Shown: positions 27,915 to 38,367, counted from the first letter of the stretch. The stretch is 64,000 nt of DNA from Providencia vermicola (GCF_020381325.1 NZ_JAGSPI010000009.1:62001-126000), one strand, 5' to 3'. A program made the numbers and translations. The notes: generated from the sequence alone by a model not told the origin.

Positions 27915-28187
27915 GACTTGACCCTTTATAAAAGAATAATAACGCTTACTTTAGCAAAAATTCATCCTAAATAGCTAATTGATGCAATAAGCCAAATCAA
28001 TATTATTCTTTGTTATTGTTAGCTAACGAAATATTTCGCTAAAAGGATTCAGCTTGATATCAAGTTGCGAAACCGTTTGCCAATCAAATAGTTGCTTTTG
28101 ACTAGATTTCCTTGCTTGCAGCAATATGGATGCATGATATTATCTGTAGACGGTGCGGCGATAGCCACAATTCCTTTATAATACGCA

Positions 28188-28247
28188 AAGTAATTCAAGT
28201 TGCAGCCTGTTAGCCAACACCGCTACAGCTTGGAGCATGACGGGTTA
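28188..28247. repeat. ERIC-type repeat fragment with internal deletion
   Basis: A left-end segment (GTAATTCAAGTTGCAG) is joined directly to a right-end segment (TTAGCCAACACCGCTACAGC). The central palindromic core is missing. It lies immediately before two complete copies. Confidence 0.7.
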
Positions 28248-28369
28248 CCCTAAATACTTCAAGTTGTAGGTAGGCGGCAAGTAAACGAGTTTCTAGGAGC
28301 ATATATTAGCATGTGACTAGAGCGAGAGAGCGTAGCCAACACCGCTACAGCTTGGAGCATGACGGGTTA
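28248..28369. repeat. ERIC-type intergenic repeat, copy 6 (tandem unit 1)
   Basis: A full unit from TACCCTAAATACTTCAAG to GAGCATGACGGGTT, with core TCTAGGAGCATATATTAGC and ATGTGACTAGA. It is repeated directly by the next unit with a period of 122 bases and only a few differences. Confidence 0.88.
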
Positions 28370-28492
28370 CCCTAAATACTTCAAGTTGTAGGTAGGCGGC
28401 AAGTAAACGAGTCTCTAGGAGCATACATTAGTATGTGACTAGAGCGAGAGAGCGTAGCCAACACCGCTACAACTTGAAATATGACGGGTATA
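28370..28492. repeat. ERIC-type intergenic repeat, copy 7 (tandem unit 2)
   Basis: The second full unit of the tandem array, ending with the canonical ERIC terminus ATATGACGGGTATAA. It stops 18 bases before the talB start codon, so the talB ribosome-binding region is directly adjacent to ERIC DNA. No clear promoter is seen between array and gene. Confidence 0.88.
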
Positions 28493-28509
28493 ACAACGAG
28501 ACTAAAGAA

Positions 28510-29463
28510 ATGACCGATAAACTGACCTCCTTACGTAGTCTGACAACTGTTGTTGCTGATACTGGCGACATCGAAGCAATGAAGCTTTACAAACCACAAG
28601 ATGCGACCACCAACCCGTCGCTAATCTTAAATGCTGCACAAATTCCTGAGTACCGTAAATTAATTGATGAAGCGGTTGAATGGGCACGTAAGCAAAGCAG
28701 CAATCGTGAGCAACAAATTATTGATGCTTGTGACAAACTGGCTGTGAATATCGGTCTGGAAATTCTGAAATTAGTTCCGGGTCGTATTTCTACCGAAGTT
28801 GATGCACGTCTTTCTTATGACGAAGAAGCCTGTATTGCTAAAGCACGTCATTTAATCAAAATGTACAACGATGCGGGTATCAGCAATGATCGCATCTTGA
28901 TTAAATTAGCGTCTACTTGGCAGGGTATCCGTGCAGCGGAAAAACTAGAAAAAGAAGGCATCAACTGTAACCTGACTTTATTATTCTCTTTTGCTCAAGC
29001 ACGCGCTTGTGCAGAAGCAGGTGTTTACCTGATCTCTCCATTCGTGGGCCGTATCCTTGACTGGTACAAAGCAAATACTGACAAAAAAGAGTTTGCACCA
29101 CAAGAAGATCCAGGTGTGGTTTCTGTAACTGAAATCTATAACTACTATAAAGCACACGGCTATAAAACAGTTGTTATGGGTGCAAGTTTCCGTAATGTGG
29201 GCGAAATCATTGAATTAGCAGGTTGCGATCGCTTAACAATCTCCCCAGGCTTACTGAAAGAGCTGTCTGAGTCTGAAGGCACATTAGTACGTAAACTGAC
29301 TGATGCGGGTAAAACGCAAGAGCCAGGTGCTAAACTGACCGAAGCTGAATTCTACTGGCAGCATAACCAAGATCCAATGGCAGTTGATAAACTGTCTGAC
29401 GGTATCCGTAAGTTTGCTATAGACCAAGAAAAACTGGAAAAAATGATTGCAGATTTACTGTAA
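28510..29463 (+). CDS. talB: transaldolase B
   Basis: The pentose-phosphate enzyme that transfers a dihydroxyacetone unit from sedoheptulose 7-phosphate to glyceraldehyde 3-phosphate. It has 317 residues, as in E. coli. It opens [20 protein letters not shown] and has [18 protein letters not shown]. The Schiff-base lysine is in [18 protein letters not shown] at about residue 132. The frame stays open further upstream, but that part is ERIC sequence; the ATG at 28510 matches the family N-terminus. The ribosome site (GAGACTAAAGAA) is weak. A strong terminator follows. Confidence 0.97.
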   Translation: MTDKLTSLRSLTTVVADTGDIEAMKLYKPQDATTNPSLILNAAQIPEYRKLIDEAVEWARKQSSNREQQIIDACDKLAVNIGLEILKLVPGRISTEVDARLSYDEEACIAKARHLIKMYNDAGISNDRILIKLASTWQGIRAAEKLEKEGINCNLTLLFSFAQARACAEAGVYLISPFVGRILDWYKANTDKKEFAPQEDPGVVSVTEIYNYYKAHGYKTVVMGASFRNVGEIIELAGCDRLTISPGLLKELSESEGTLVRKLTDAGKTQEPGAKLTEAEFYWQHNQDPMAVDKLSDGIRKFAIDQEKLEKMIADLL

Positions 29464-29481
29464 TTTTTCTAGCGTCGTCAA

Positions 29482-29507
29482 AACCCAGCCAATTGGCTGG
29501 GTTTTTT
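29482..29507 (+). terminator. intrinsic terminator of talB
   Basis: AACCCAGCC and GGCTGGGTT form a 9-base stem with loop AATT, followed by a run of T residues, 18 bases after the talB stop. Confidence 0.93.
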
Positions 29508-29649
29508 TATGGCTATTTTTCATTGATTTATATCTCAATTTAAATATAAAAAAACCACAACGCTGCATGAAAATATGCTTCATGGTATGATATCGCACCT
29601 GTTTATGGGCAAATAAACAGTTTCTGATAAGTCAATTTTTGAGGTTTGT

Positions 29650-30231
29650 ATGAATGAATTGCGCATAGGTCTGGTTTCTGTTTCTGATCGTGCTTCGAGT
29701 GGTATTTATGAAGATAAAGGCATTCCTGCATTAGAAGAGTGGTTAGCAAAAACGCTAACAACGCCTTTTCGTATTGAAACGCGGTTAATTCCAGATGAGC
29801 AAGTCATGATTGAACAAACTTTGTGTGAGCTGGTGGACGAGTTTGCATGCCATTTAGTGCTTACAACTGGTGGTACAGGGCCTGCTCGTCGTGATGTGAC
29901 ACCTGATGCAACGTTAGCCATCGCTGATCGTGAAATGCCAGGGTTTGGTGAGCAAATGCGCCAAATTAGCTTGAAATTCGTTCCCACGGCTATTTTATCG
30001 CGTCAAGTCGGCGTGATCCGCAATCAGGCCTTAATTTTAAACTTACCAGGGCAGCCAAAAGCCATTGCTGAAACATTGGAAGGGTTGAAAGATAAAGAAG
30101 GAAATGTACTAGTATCGGGGATTTTTGCCAGTGTTCCTTATTGCATTCAATTGCTCGATGGCCCGTATGTGGAAACTGATCCTGCAATCGTTAAGGCGTT
30201 TAGGCCGAAATCGGCGATTCGTACTGAATAA
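29650..30231 (+). CDS. mog: molybdopterin adenylyltransferase Mog
   Basis: Activates molybdopterin by adenylylation before molybdenum insertion, in molybdenum cofactor biosynthesis. It has 193 residues. The MoCF-fold motifs are visible: GLVSVSDRASSGIYEDKGIP at the start, LVLTTGGTGPARRDVTPDAT with the substrate-binding glycines, and LILNLPGQPKAIAETLEG. It keeps its E. coli location after talB. A T-rich 5' region contains the probable promoter. Confidence 0.96.
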   Translation: MNELRIGLVSVSDRASSGIYEDKGIPALEEWLAKTLTTPFRIETRLIPDEQVMIEQTLCELVDEFACHLVLTTGGTGPARRDVTPDATLAIADREMPGFGEQMRQISLKFVPTAILSRQVGVIRNQALILNLPGQPKAIAETLEGLKDKEGNVLVSGIFASVPYCIQLLDGPYVETDPAIVKAFRPKSAIRTE

Positions 30232-30242
30232 GTTTTGAATAC

Positions 30243-30270
30243 AATCAGGTGAGCATTCACTCACCTGATT
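30243..30270. terminator. hairpin between mog and satP
   Basis: AATCAGGTGAG (30243-30253) pairs perfectly with CTCACCTGATT (30260-30270) around a 6-base loop, between two convergent genes. The flanks are AT-rich but lack a clean T-run. Confidence 0.6.
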
Positions 30271-30288
30271 AAATACCATTATCAATAA

Positions 30289-30855
30289 TTAGCCACGTTG
30301 TCCAATAGGTAGCACAGTTCTGCCGTATTGCTCATTTAACACTTCTGCGACCGCTAAATAGAACGCACTCGCGCCACAGATAATTCCTTCAAAACCTGCA
30401 AATTTTAGTAGCGCAGCGTTGCCCGTCAGATTGCCAATAGCAAGTAAAGCAAATAAGACCGTTAAGCTACCAAAAACAAATTGCAGTACAACGTTAGCTT
30501 TAAATGTGCCAAGAAACATGAAAAAGGTAAAAATACCCCAAATAGCAAGAAAAACGCCTAAAAATTCAGGCGAGGTGGCTTCGGCTAACCCCATAGTTGG
30601 TAAAAATAATAAACCAACTAATGCAATCCAAAACATCCCATAAGAGGTAAATGCGGTTGCGCCAAATGTATTGCCCTTTTTATATTCAATCAGCCCTGCG
30701 ATAAATTGGGCAATCCCACCATAAAAAATACCCATGCTCAAAATAACGGATGAAAGCGGAAAAAATCCTGCGTTATGAATATTCAACAGGATGGTTGTCA
30801 TACCAAAGCCTAGTAAACCAAGTGGGCCTGGATTTGCAAGAGAGCTAGACTGCAT
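30289..30855 (-). CDS. satP: acetate/succinate:proton symporter SatP
   Basis: An inner-membrane protein of the GPR1/FUN34/YaaH family, 188 residues with six transmembrane helices, that imports acetate and succinate with protons. The family signature is at the N-terminus ([18 protein letters not shown]), and [15 protein letters not shown] and [20 protein letters not shown] follow. The ATG at 30855 is chosen over a longer frame because AGAGG lies upstream and the length then equals E. coli SatP. Confidence 0.95.
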   Translation of the reverse strand: MQSSSLANPGPLGLLGFGMTTILLNIHNAGFFPLSSVILSMGIFYGGIAQFIAGLIEYKKGNTFGATAFTSYGMFWIALVGLLFLPTMGLAEATSPEFLGVFLAIWGIFTFFMFLGTFKANVVLQFVFGSLTVLFALLAIGNLTGNAALLKFAGFEGIICGASAFYLAVAEVLNEQYGRTVLPIGQRG

Positions 30856-31012
30856 ATAACCTCTGGTAAAATATATAAAATTCAAATAGATAAAAAGAAA
30901 TAAACACCGCTAAAATGGCAGTGGCGGCGAATCATACGCAGTTTTAGTTGCCTAAACAATGATCACAAGACAGGTTTTTTTGCAATAAATGCAAATTTTT
31001 TTTAATTCCCCC

Positions 31013-31040
31013 CTTGATGAATGGATTTACGACCCCATCT
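31013..31040 (+). promoter_or_regulatory. sigma-32 heat-shock promoter of dnaKJ
   Basis: CTTGAT (31013-31018) and CCCCATCT (31033-31040), 14 bases apart, match the sigma-32 consensus CTTGAA-N13-15-CCCCAT-T. It sits about 150 bases before dnaK. The rest of the satP-dnaK gap (30856-31191) is AT-rich, and I see no gene in it. Confidence 0.85.
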
Positions 31041-31191
31041 TTAAAGCATCAACCGATATCTCTGTGAATTATTGCGTATTGAAAAATAATTTAGGCTCAG
31101 GGTGAAAAATACCCTTGAAAAAGAAATATTGAGCCGCATATAGATTGATATCGAAATCATAGTGAAAAGAATTCCTTTGGAGGCGTTTTAG

Positions 31192-33102
31192 ATGGGTAAA
31201 ATTATTGGTATCGACTTGGGTACAACTAACTCATGCGTTGCAATTATGGATGGTACTACCGCTCGTGTTCTGGAGAACAGCGAGGGTGACAGAACTACTC
31301 CTTCCATCATTGCGTACACTCAAGATGGTGAAATTTTAGTTGGTCAGCCAGCAAAACGTCAGGCTGTTACTAACCCAGAAAATACTTTATTTGCAATCAA
31401 ACGTTTGATTGGTCGTCGTTTCCAAGACGAAGAAGTTCAGCGCGATGTCGCTATCATGCCATACAAAATCATTGCTGCAGATAACGGCGATGCTTGGTTA
31501 GATGTGAAAGGCCAAAAAATGGCTCCACCACAAGTTTCAGCTGAAGTTCTGAAAAAAATGAAGAAAACAGCGGAAGATTACTTGGGTGAGCCGGTTACAG
31601 AAGCGGTTATCACTGTTCCTGCTTACTTTAACGATGCTCAGCGTCAAGCAACTAAAGATGCGGGTCGTATCGCTGGTTTAGAAGTAAAACGTATTATCAA
31701 CGAACCAACAGCAGCAGCATTAGCTTATGGTTTAGATAGAGAAGTCGGTAACCGTACAATTGCTGTTTACGACTTAGGTGGTGGTACATTCGACTTATCA
31801 ATCATCGAAATCGATGAAGTTGATGGCGAAAAAACCTATGAAGTGTTAGCAACCAATGGTGATACTCACTTAGGTGGTGAAGACTTCGATACACGTTTAA
31901 TCAACTACTTAGTTGAAGAATTCAAAAAAGAACAAGGTGTTGACCTGCGTAACGATCCGTTAGCAATGCAACGTCTGAAAGAATCTGCAGAAAAAGCGAA
32001 AATTGAGCTGTCTTCTGCACAACAAACTGATGTGAACCTGCCATATATCACTGCTGATGCAACAGGTCCAAAACACATGAACATCAAAGTGACTCGTGCA
32101 AAATTAGAGTCACTGGTAGAAGATTTAGTTAAACGTTCAATGGAGCCAGTGAAAGTTGCATTGCAAGATGCAGGCTTAAGCGTGAGCGAAATCAACGACG
32201 TTATTTTAGTCGGTGGCCAAACACGTATGCCAATGGTTCAAAAAGTTGTTGCTGACTTCTTTGGTAAAGAACCACGTAAAGACGTGAACCCAGACGAAGC
32301 GGTTGCAATGGGTGCGGCAGTACAAGGTGGTGTTTTAGCTGGTGATGTTAAAGACGTTCTGTTACTTGACGTAACGCCTCTGTCTTTAGGTATCGAAACC
32401 ATGGGTGGCGTGATGACTTCGTTAATTTCGAAGAATACCACTATCCCAACAAAACACAGCCAAGTGTTCTCAACTGCGGAAGATAACCAAGCAGCTGTGA
32501 CGATCCATGTTCTGCAAGGTGAACGTAAACGTGCGGGTGATAACAAATCACTGGGTCAATTTAACTTAGACGGTATCCAAGCAGCACCACGTGGTATGCC
32601 ACAAATCGAAGTGACTTTCGACATCGATGCTGATGGTATCTTGCATGTGTCTGCGAAAGACAAAAACAGCGGTCGTGAGCAAAACATCACCATTAAGGCT
32701 TCTTCAGGCCTGAACGACGAAGAAATCGAAAAAATGGTACGTGACGCAGAAGCGAACGCAGAAGCTGACCGTAAATTTGAAGAGTTAGTGCAGGTTCGTA
32801 ACCAAGCTGACCAACTGGTTCACGGTACACGCAAACAAATCGAAGAAGCAGGTGACAAATTACCAGCGGACGATAAAGCAAACATCGAAAAAGCAACATC
32901 TGAGTTAGAAGCTGCAGCGAAAGGCGAAGATAAAGCAGATATCGAAGCGAAAATCCAAGCTTTAGTCACTGCATCTGCAAAACTTCTGGAAATCGCACAG
33001 CAACAAGCTCAAGCAGGCGGTGCAGCTGGCGCAGAAGCTAAGAAAGATGATGATGTTGTTGACGCTGAGTTTGAAGAAGTTAACGACAAAGACAAAAAAT
33101 AA
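31192..33102 (+). CDS. dnaK: molecular chaperone DnaK (Hsp70)
   Basis: The ATP-dependent chaperone, 636 residues. The nucleotide-binding domain (1-380) opens [21 protein letters not shown] and has [18 protein letters not shown] and [14 protein letters not shown]. The linker [13 protein letters not shown] leads to the substrate domain (about 393-505). The helical lid and the disordered tail end [13 protein letters not shown], with the conserved EEV motif. It acts with DnaJ and GrpE in folding and in control of sigma-32. The start ATG has GGAGGCG upstream. Codon usage is that of a highly expressed gene. Confidence 0.99.
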   Translation: MGKIIGIDLGTTNSCVAIMDGTTARVLENSEGDRTTPSIIAYTQDGEILVGQPAKRQAVTNPENTLFAIKRLIGRRFQDEEVQRDVAIMPYKIIAADNGDAWLDVKGQKMAPPQVSAEVLKKMKKTAEDYLGEPVTEAVITVPAYFNDAQRQATKDAGRIAGLEVKRIINEPTAAALAYGLDREVGNRTIAVYDLGGGTFDLSIIEIDEVDGEKTYEVLATNGDTHLGGEDFDTRLINYLVEEFKKEQGVDLRNDPLAMQRLKESAEKAKIELSSAQQTDVNLPYITADATGPKHMNIKVTRAKLESLVEDLVKRSMEPVKVALQDAGLSVSEINDVILVGGQTRMPMVQKVVADFFGKEPRKDVNPDEAVAMGAAVQGGVLAGDVKDVLLLDVTPLSLGIETMGGVMTSLISKNTTIPTKHSQVFSTAEDNQAAVTIHVLQGERKRAGDNKSLGQFNLDGIQAAPRGMPQIEVTFDIDADGILHVSAKDKNSGREQNITIKASSGLNDEEIEKMVRDAEANAEADRKFEELVQVRNQADQLVHGTRKQIEEAGDKLPADDKANIEKATSELEAAAKGEDKADIEAKIQALVTASAKLLEIAQQQAQAGGAAGAEAKKDDDVVDAEFEEVNDKDKK

Positions 33103-33170
33103 TGCCCTTAGCGGGCGCAGTAGCTGTAGCGAAGATGGTTAATAGTTACTGATACCGGATACGGGCGTTG

Positions 33171-33188
33171 AGGGAACTCTGCGCCCGT
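33171..33188 (+). other. hairpin in the dnaK-dnaJ gap
   Basis: ACGGGCG (33171-33177) pairs with CGCCCGT (33182-33188 on the outer arms), with a small GAG/CTC inner stem between. The dnaK-dnaJ gap is 109 bases. It may shield the dnaK 3' end or reduce dnaJ expression. E. coli is known to make a small RNA from this gap; nothing here proves one. Confidence 0.45.
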
Positions 33189-33211
33189 TCCGCATGTTAA
33201 GGGTAAATTAA

Positions 33212-34351
33212 ATGGCAAAAAGAGACTTTTATCAGGTTTTAGAACTTGAAAAGAATGCTTCAGAAAAAGACATTAAAAGAGCGTATAAGCGCTTAGCAAT
33301 GAAATACCATCCTGACCGTAATCAGGGCAATAAAGACGAATCTGAAGAAAAATTTAAAGAAATTAAAGAAGCTTACGAAGTTCTTTCCGATGAGCAAAAA
33401 CGTGCCGCTTATGACCAATATGGTCATGCCGCGTTTGAACAAGGCGGAATGGGCGGTGGTGGCGGGTTTGGCGGTGGCGCTGACTTTAGCGATATCTTTG
33501 GTGACGTCTTCGGTGATATTTTCGGAGGCGGTCGCAGACAACAACGCCCAAGCCGTGGCTCTGATCTGCAGTACAACATGGAATTGACTCTTGAAGAGGC
33601 TGTCCGTGGAGTGACCAAAGAAATTCGTATTCCGACGCTAGAAACCTGTGATGTGTGCCATGGTAATGGTGCGAAACCAGGAACCAGTGCTGATACTTGT
33701 TCTACTTGTCATGGTATGGGCCAAGTGCACATGCGCCAAGGCTTTTTCTCGGTACAACAACCTTGCCCAACTTGTCACGGTCGCGGAAAAGTGATCAAAG
33801 ACCCATGCAATAAATGTCATGGTCATGGTCGTGTTGAAAGATATAAAACACTATCAGTTAAAATTCCAGCGGGTGTTGATACGGGCGACCGCGTTCGCTT
33901 ATCGGGTGAAGGTGAAGCGGGTGAGAACGGAGCTCCAGCAGGCGATTTATTTGTTCAAGTTCATGTATTACCTCATAATATTTTTGAACGTGATGGTAAT
34001 AACCTGCATTGTGAAGTACCAATTAACTTTGCCGATGCAGCTTTGGGTGGTGAAATTGAAGTTCCAACCCTTGATGGTCGTGTAAAACTGAAAATTCCAG
34101 CAGAGACACAAACAGGTAAAATTTTCCGTATGAAAGGAAAAGGCGTGAAATCTGTGCGTGGAGGTCTGCAAGGTGATTTGATGTGCCACATTGTTGTTGA
34201 AACTCCCGTAAAACTGAATGAGAAACAAAAAGCGTTACTCAAAGAGTTTGGCGAGTCTTTAGGTGGCAAAAGCGGAGAAAAAAATAGTCCGCGTTCCAAA
34301 AGCTTCCTAGATGGCGTGAAAAAATTCTTTGATGATTTAACGAACAAATAA
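33212..34351 (+). CDS. dnaJ: co-chaperone DnaJ (Hsp40)
   Basis: Stimulates DnaK ATP hydrolysis and delivers unfolded substrates. It has 379 residues. The J domain (1-70) has the HPD motif in [10 protein letters not shown] glycine/phenylalanine-rich linker ([12 protein letters not shown]) is followed by four CxxCxGxG zinc repeats ([32 protein letters not shown]) and the two beta-barrel substrate domains. All zinc cysteines are present. It is co-transcribed with dnaK. Confidence 0.98.
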   Translation: MAKRDFYQVLELEKNASEKDIKRAYKRLAMKYHPDRNQGNKDESEEKFKEIKEAYEVLSDEQKRAAYDQYGHAAFEQGGMGGGGGFGGGADFSDIFGDVFGDIFGGGRRQQRPSRGSDLQYNMELTLEEAVRGVTKEIRIPTLETCDVCHGNGAKPGTSADTCSTCHGMGQVHMRQGFFSVQQPCPTCHGRGKVIKDPCNKCHGHGRVERYKTLSVKIPAGVDTGDRVRLSGEGEAGENGAPAGDLFVQVHVLPHNIFERDGNNLHCEVPINFADAALGGEIEVPTLDGRVKLKIPAETQTGKIFRMKGKGVKSVRGGLQGDLMCHIVVETPVKLNEKQKALLKEFGESLGGKSGEKNSPRSKSFLDGVKKFFDDLTNK

Positions 34352-34375
34352 TGTGTTAGTTATTTTATAAATTAG

Positions 34376-34413
34376 AATGGCTGGCCTGTGAAATACAGAA
34401 CCAGCCATTTTTT
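34376..34413. terminator. terminator after dnaJ
   Basis: AATGGCTGG (34376-34384) pairs with CCAGCCATT (34401-34409), with an inner CTGT/ACAG stem, followed by a T-run. It is also the end region of the convergent gene at 34418. Confidence 0.9.
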
Positions 34414-34417
34414 TATG

Positions 34418-35818
34418 TTATTTAACCACTTCCCCGCTAGCAATAACGGTTTCGCGTACTTTATTTGCAAAGTCTTGTGCTTCTTGGATAATCACTTTTT
34501 CATCAGCGGTGAGTAATTGGCGGTCTTGCATCAAAACTTTACCGTCTACTATCGTATGGCGAACATTAGCCCCATTCGCACCATAAACAAGTGCGGCATA
34601 TGGACTATACATTGGAACCATATTAGGTGATTTAGTATCAATAACAATAATATCTGCAAGTTTACCCGCTTCAAGTGAGCCTAATTTATCTTCCATATGC
34701 AAAACTTTAGCTGAGCCTTTGGTGGCTAGCTCGATAACAGTGAGCGGAGGCATTGCAGCTCGGTCTTTGTTCTCTAGTTTATGAATTTTGCCGACCAAAT
34801 TAAGCTCATTTAATGTTGTTAGAGTATTACTCGACATTGGGCCATCGGTTCCTAACCCTACTCGAATACCTTTTTCTAACATAGTCGTGACAGGCGCAAC
34901 GCCTTTTGCTGATTTGGTGTTGGCACTGATATTATGTGCGACACCGACATCGTATTTTTTCAGCAAATCCATATCTTGCTCATTCACCATAATAGCGTGT
35001 GCAGCAATGACTTTATTATTCAGTGCACCAATATCAGCCATGTATTGAACGGGGCTTTTACCACCTGTTCGCTTAGCAATTTCTTCTTGCTCGCGATCAG
35101 TTTCGGCTAAGTGGATCATGACTGGAACATTTAATTCTTGAGATAATGTTGAAATTTGCTGTAAATGTTCAGTTGAGTTGGTATATGGAGCATGGGGTGC
35201 AAAAGCTGGAGTTATGCGTGGATGGTCTTTGTATTGATTAATAAAATTCACTGCATATTGAATACCTTCATCTGCATTTTGTGCATCAGCAACAGGAAAC
35301 TGGATCACTGTCTCACCTAAAACAGCTCTTAAGCCAATTTTATCAACCGTTTTTGCCACTTCGTCTTCAAAATAATACATATCGACATATGTTGTGACGC
35401 CCCCCTTAATCATTTCAATATTGGCAAGATTCGCACCCACGCGTACCATTTCACGGCTTACCATCTTGTTTTCTAGGGGAAATATATAACGATGCAAGCG
35501 GTCTGGAACATCATCCGCCAATGAACGAAAAACAGTCATTGATGCATGAGTATGGGTATTAATTAGACCAGGCATGACAATATCGCCTTCAACATTTAAT
35601 ACCTTTGGAGCTTGGTAATCTTTAGTCAGTTCAGGGCCACCGACAGCAATGATTTTATTTTCTTTAATAACCACAGTGCCGTTTTCGATAATCCGATTTT
35701 TAGCATCCATCGTTAAGACTGTACCATCAACAATCATCATATCCGCAGGTGTGGCTGAAAAACTGGCAAAAGAAGCCGTCATTGTTGCGAGGGCTAATAA
35801 GGATTTTGTAAAAGACAT
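34418..35818 (-). CDS. exported metal-dependent amidohydrolase (MtaD/SAH-deaminase-like)
   Basis: A 466-residue TIM-barrel amidohydrolase. The N-terminus (MSFTKSLLALATMTASFASFSA) is a signal peptide, so the enzyme is probably periplasmic, which is unusual for this family. Metal ligands are visible: H89 and H91 in NTHTHASMTVF, the histidine in MIHLAETDRE and the aspartate in GTDGPMSSNTL; APHAPYTN is the usual substrate-side block. Cytoplasmic relatives deaminate S-adenosylhomocysteine, methylthioadenosine or guanine. The segment HNISANTKSAKG differs from the common HNPxSNxxLxxG, so the substrate may differ. It is not in the E. coli dnaJ-nhaA interval. The substrate is unknown. Confidence 0.85.
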   Translation of the reverse strand: MSFTKSLLALATMTASFASFSATPADMMIVDGTVLTMDAKNRIIENGTVVIKENKIIAVGGPELTKDYQAPKVLNVEGDIVMPGLINTHTHASMTVFRSLADDVPDRLHRYIFPLENKMVSREMVRVGANLANIEMIKGGVTTYVDMYYFEDEVAKTVDKIGLRAVLGETVIQFPVADAQNADEGIQYAVNFINQYKDHPRITPAFAPHAPYTNSTEHLQQISTLSQELNVPVMIHLAETDREQEEIAKRTGGKSPVQYMADIGALNNKVIAAHAIMVNEQDMDLLKKYDVGVAHNISANTKSAKGVAPVTTMLEKGIRVGLGTDGPMSSNTLTTLNELNLVGKIHKLENKDRAAMPPLTVIELATKGSAKVLHMEDKLGSLEAGKLADIIVIDTKSPNMVPMYSPYAALVYGANGANVRHTIVDGKVLMQDRQLLTADEKVIIQEAQDFANKVRETVIASGEVVK

Positions 35819-35949
35819 TGTTACCTCATATCTAAATGAAAAATCAGTTTTTATTCTTTATAAAAGGCTCAAGTGGATTTATTAAAAACCACACACTCTA
35901 ATACCTAAATATAAGGGATTAATATTTATGTTTAGTCCCTTATTGCGGG

Positions 35950-36798
35950 CTAACTGCCAAGTTTGGCAAGTAAAACCCCCGATAAAATAACTATGCAGGC
36001 AAGAACTCGCATTAAGTTGAATTTTTCTTTTAAAAAGACAATCGAAAGGAACATTGCAAAGAGTACGCTGGTTTCTCTGATGGCTGCTACCATAACGATA
36101 GGTGCTTGGCTCATTGCCCAAATGGCAATGCCATAGCTCACTAATTGCATTAACCCACCTAATAACCCAGAACGCCAATATTGCTGAATACCGAGCACAA
36201 GTGTTGTGCGATATTTAATAATACCTGAAACAGTTAAGACGATACCATTTAATAAAAAGAGCCAAAGCGTGTAGACGACAGGGTCTTCACTGGCTCGTGC
36301 TCCGTGGCCATCTGAAAGTGTGTAGCAGGCAGTGAAAAAGGCTGTACATAAGGCAAAAGATAACGCTTTTCCTTTGATATTTAATTGAAATTTTCTTCCA
36401 GCAAAGGCGATGAGTAAAACACCACTAATAATGAGCAGTATGCCAATAAAACCTATTAATGGAATAAACTCATTGAATAATACAGCGCCAAGTAATGCCG
36501 TAATCAGTGGCGCGGAACCTCGTGAAATAGGGTAAATCTGGCTCAAATCACCGTGAGTATAGGCCTGGCTTAAAAAGTAGGTATAGCCAATATGGAACAA
36601 TACCGATAAGGCCAACCAGTACATTGCTTGGGGAGAAGGTAGTCCTAACCAGAATATAGCTGGAATGGCGAGCACTCCCGAAAAAAAAGAGATCATGACG
36701 AGACCAAAAAAACGGTCATTACCAAATTTAACTAAAGCGTTCCAAGTTGCATGGCAAAAAGCAGCAAAAAGGACGGCGAGTAATACGTAAGTTGTCAT
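35950..36798 (-). CDS. EamA/DMT-family transporter
   Basis: An inner-membrane protein of 282 residues with about ten predicted helices in two EamA repeats (roughly 5-132 and 145-280), each ending in the usual last helix (FIGILLIISGVLLIAFAGRK and LACIVILSGVLLAKLG). DMT proteins export or import small metabolites. IYPISRGSAPLITALLGAVLFNE is typical of the first repeat. The substrate cannot be told from sequence. It reads in the same direction as the amidohydrolase but is 131 bases upstream of it, so a shared transcript is possible but not shown. Confidence 0.85.
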   Translation of the reverse strand: MTTYVLLAVLFAAFCHATWNALVKFGNDRFFGLVMISFFSGVLAIPAIFWLGLPSPQAMYWLALSVLFHIGYTYFLSQAYTHGDLSQIYPISRGSAPLITALLGAVLFNEFIPLIGFIGILLIISGVLLIAFAGRKFQLNIKGKALSFALCTAFFTACYTLSDGHGARASEDPVVYTLWLFLLNGIVLTVSGIIKYRTTLVLGIQQYWRSGLLGGLMQLVSYGIAIWAMSQAPIVMVAAIRETSVLFAMFLSIVFLKEKFNLMRVLACIVILSGVLLAKLGS

Positions 36799-37191
36799 AA
36801 TTAACGTGTAAAAGTGAGTTTTTTGTCTGAAAAATAAAGTTATTTATTTTTGCTAAGCGTTTCGCAAAATTATTGTAATCCAGTCTCCCACATTAAAAAT
36901 TATTGGGAAAGCCTTCGGACATAAAAAATCGATGATTGCCTCAAGATCGTCAAAAAAAGTAAATTATAAAAAACGAGAAAAAATTGAATTTATAAAGTTA
37001 CTTTTTTAAAAAATTTATTATTTGTTTTTATAAAAGTTGTCTATAGTGAAATTAACGTTTCATTATCATTTTTAGTGATCTCTAACCTAAATATATCGTA
37101 AATTCCGATGATTAATGGATGAATAAACGATTTTTTACGAATTAATAATTAGCATAATATTAACATTCAAAAAATATTGAGGTTAAAAAAA
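36799..37191. other. 393-base AT-rich gap upstream of nhaA
   Basis: No gene is seen. It must hold the promoters of the divergent EamA gene and nhaA. A-runs and T-runs dominate (about 36940-37030). NhaR sites are expected here from knowledge of E. coli nhaA but could not be assigned by eye. Confidence 0.5.
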
Positions 37192-38367
37192 ATGACAGCA
37201 ATTATTCGTAAATTTTTAAGGTTAGAAGCAGCAGGGGGCTTACTCCTGATTATTGCTGCCATAGTTGCTTTGATCATGGCTAATACGCCATTACAAGGGG
37301 CTTATCAGCAATTTTTAGAGATTCCGGTCTCGATTAAAATTTCAGACTTCAGCTTAGATAAACCATTAATTTTATGGATTAATGACTTCTTTATGGCTAT
37401 TTTTTTCTTAGTCGTAGGTCTTGAGGTTAAACGTGAATTATTGGAGGGATCCCTTGCAAGTCGTGATAAAGCAATATTTCCAGCAATTGCAGCATTAGGT
37501 GGGATGATTGCTCCTGCTCTCGTTTATCTGCTTTTTAACGGTGGAAATGAAATTACTCAACAAGGTTGGGCAATACCTGCGGCAACAGATATTGCATTTG
37601 CTTTGGGAGTGATGGCGTTATTAGGTAAGCGAGTACCCACTGAGTTAAAGGTCTTTTTATTGGCGCTAGCTATTATCGATGATCTTGGTGTTATTGTGAT
37701 TATTGCCTTTTTCTATACAAGTTCTGTGTCAATGATTGCGCTCGGCTTAGCTGCCTTATGTATTGCAATATTGGTCACAATGAATTGGCGCCAAGTGGAA
37801 AATACAGCAGCTTATTTAGTTATAGGGCTGATATTGTGGGTATGTATATTAAAGTCAGGTGTTCATGCAACATTAGCGGGAGTGATCGTTGGTTTCTTAA
37901 TTCCATTAAGGGGCACAAACCAAACAAAACCTTCTGAAGAGCTTGAGCATGTCTTACATCCGTGGGTTGTCTATTTAATCTTACCTATTTTTGCATTTGC
38001 AAATTCAGGTGTGCAGTTGCAAGGTGTGACTTTTGATGGCTTGTTGAGTCCATTGCCACTAGGAGTTGCAGCAGGGCTGATATTGGGTAAGCCAATTGGG
38101 ATTTTCTTATTTAGTTGGATTTCGGTAAAACTTGGCTTTGCGAAATTACCTGAGTCGATTAATTTGAAGCAAGTTTTTGCCGTTTCCGTGTTATGTGGGA
38201 TCGGTTTTACTATGTCTATTTTTATAACTGGACTCGCATTCGATGGTATTGATGAGGTATATAGTACTTACTCACGCCTAGGTATTTTAATTGGCTCCAC
38301 AGTGGCAGCCGTGCTCGGTTATTTTATGTTAAGAGTAGTCTTACCGAAACAAAAACAGTTAGCGTGA
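37192..38367 (+). CDS. nhaA: Na+/H+ antiporter NhaA
   Basis: An inner-membrane antiporter exchanging about two H+ for one Na+ or Li+, essential for salt and alkaline tolerance. It has 391 residues and twelve helices. The ion-binding aspartates are in [16 protein letters not shown] (the D163-D164 pair of E. coli), and [23 protein letters not shown] carries the helix IV crossing and D133. [19 protein letters not shown] follows, with the helix X block near [13 protein letters not shown] frame from TTG 37177 is open, but the ATG at 37192 has GAGG nine bases upstream and fits the family. Confidence 0.96.
   Translation: MTAIIRKFLRLEAAGGLLLIIAAIVALIMANTPLQGAYQQFLEIPVSIKISDFSLDKPLILWINDFFMAIFFLVVGLEVKRELLEGSLASRDKAIFPAIAALGGMIAPALVYLLFNGGNEITQQGWAIPAATDIAFALGVMALLGKRVPTELKVFLLALAIIDDLGVIVIIAFFYTSSVSMIALGLAALCIAILVTMNWRQVENTAAYLVIGLILWVCILKSGVHATLAGVIVGFLIPLRGTNQTKPSEELEHVLHPWVVYLILPIFAFANSGVQLQGVTFDGLLSPLPLGVAAGLILGKPIGIFLFSWISVKLGFAKLPESINLKQVFAVSVLCGIGFTMSIFITGLAFDGIDEVYSTYSRLGILIGSTVAAVLGYFMLRVVLPKQKQLA

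Noticed and set aside
28188-28492. Possible CRISPR-like array from the direct repeats upstream of talB
   Set aside because: The repeats are 122-base units with no unique spacers and carry the ERIC core; no cas genes are present in the window.
28435-28509. Upstream extension of talB
   Set aside because: The extra codons are ERIC sequence, and the family N-terminus starts at 28510.
36799-37191. NhaR and Fur sites upstream of nhaA
   Set aside because: Only loose matches such as TTTCATTATCATTTTTAG were found; nothing distinct from AT-rich background.
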